NCBI GenBank assembly: GCA_026713925.1
Contig: JAPONM010000026.1
Coordinates: forward strand, 1-39,029
DNA from: Gammaproteobacteria bacterium
GTDB taxonomy: Bacteria > Pseudomonadota > Gammaproteobacteria > UBA4575
Reading direction: 5' to 3'
DNA: 39,029 nucleotides
Shown: one piece after another, positions 38,450 through 39,029 of the stretch
Numbering within the stretch: the first letter of the stretch is position 1
Layout of the letters: each line of letters starts with the position of its first letter
Notes under the pieces: generated by a model
Database searches by the model: none
Seen by the model: the letters and a program-made list of their open reading frames with translations, nothing else
Told to the model about the DNA's origin: nothing
Program-made: the position numbers and the translations under genes

Positions 38450-39029
38450 CTAGCGGCGCATGGCCTCGAAAAACTCCTCGTTGGTTTTCGTGCTCTGCAT
38501 GCGGCCCAGCATGAAGTCCATGGCCTCGATCTCGTCCATCGGATGCAGGAACTTGCGCAGCACCCAGATCTTCTGCAACTCGTCCCGGTCGGTGATCAGT
38601 TCCTCGCGGCGCGTGCCGGAGCGGTTGATGTTGATGGCCGGGAACACGCGCTTTTCCGCGATGCGCCGGTCCATGTGGATTTCCATGTTGCCCGTGCCCT
38701 TGAACTCCTCGTAAATGACCTCGTCCATCTTCGAGCCCGTCTCCACCAGGGCCGTGGCGATGATCGTCAGGCTGCCGCCCTCCTCGATGTTGCGTGCGGC
38801 ACCGAAAAAGCGTTTCGGGCGCTGCAGGGCATTGGCATCGACCCCCCCTGTCAGGACCTTCCCGGAGGCGGGAGCGACGGTGTTGTAGGCCCGTGCCAGG
38901 CGGGTGATGGAATCCAGCAGGATCACCACGTCGCGCTTGTGTTCGACCAGTCGCTTGGCCTTCTCGATCACCATCTCTGCGACCTGCACGGGCCGGGCGG
39001 GCGGCGCGGCGCAGGTGGAGGAGCACACC
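38450..39029 (-). CDS. rho: Transcription termination factor Rho, C-terminal part (5' end outside window)
   Basis: The last ~193 codons of rho. Present: [17 protein letters not shown], the Walker B region [17 protein letters not shown], the Q-loop segment [40 protein letters not shown], the R-loop/arginine finger region [20 protein letters not shown] and the end FFEAMRR. Ring-shaped RNA helicase that ends transcription. The most upstream codons in the window read [16 protein letters not shown] where Rho normally has VxSSTFDEPxxRHVQV. All these differences are A-to-C or T-to-G type, suggesting base-calling errors at the sequence end. Confidence 0.95.
   Translation of the reverse strand, partial: VCSSTCAAPPARPVQVAEMVIEKAKRLVEHKRDVVILLDSITRLARAYNTVAPASGKVLTGGVDANALQRPKRFFGAARNIEEGGSLTIIATALVETGSKMDEVIYEEFKGTGNMEIHMDRRIAEKRVFPAININRSGTRREELITDRDELQKIWVLRKFLHPMDEIEAMDFMLGRMQSTKTNEEFFEAMRR

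Overview
The window joins a decayed, AT-richer accessory region (about 1-23,600) to GC-rich core chromosome (about 23,640-39,029). The core genes (single-lipoyl aceF next to homodimeric-type aceE, a PutA without an N-terminal DNA-binding domain, rho, a patatin and a PhoX-like phosphatase) suggest an uncultured gammaproteobacterium. No rRNA, tRNA or CRISPR array was seen, so the taxonomy is inference.

Region 1 (1-10,740) is a patchwork of small, mostly minus-strand genes. It holds two glycine-rich lipoproteins, one of them a putative metalloprotease with a TbpB-like C-terminal barrel. It also holds three divergent copies of an undescribed small protein family built on the motif DPWPKMAIE, a frameshifted DNA methyltransferase with a C-terminal HNH domain, an NYN-domain nuclease, tiny membrane proteins, and several relics (P63C, M48 C-terminus). 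Two 88-bp elements with paired hairpins bracket a small gene.

Region 2 (10,741-12,700) is essentially gene-free and looks like a replication or control region: an AT-rich/G-rich junction, a 21-bp iteron array, and clusters of a 9-bp repeat around a palindrome.

Region 3 (12,700-16,450) is an operon of small plasmid/phage-type genes (DUF3085, DUF6573, a sliding-clamp-like protein and unknowns). Its most striking feature is between the cistrons. Three times there is an RNA module made of a hairpin with an ANGGA hexaloop (a CsrA/RsmA-type site), then a hammerhead ribozyme, then a Shine-Dalgarno (SD) sequence and a gene. One hammerhead has a perfect core; the other two vary at core or core-adjacent positions. 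Helices covary among the three. A fourth spacer keeps hammerhead stems I and III but has lost the core.

Region 4 (16,450-23,640) is the replication/regulation end of the island: an HTH protein, an XRE regulator fused to an ImmA-like domain that has lost its zinc ligands, an AlpA regulator, a Toprim-DUF3987 primase/helicase with coupled small genes, a frameshifted ABM monooxygenase and an integrase cut to its N-terminus. The island probably can no longer excise by itself.

Region 5 (23,640-39,029) is core: putA; a methyltransferase; an EF-hand protein facing a PhoX phosphatase; the operon aceE-aceF-ald, in which alanine dehydrogenase makes the pyruvate that E1/E2 oxidise; a divergent patatin; a conserved small protein; and the 3' part of rho, whose last codons before the window edge look miscalled.
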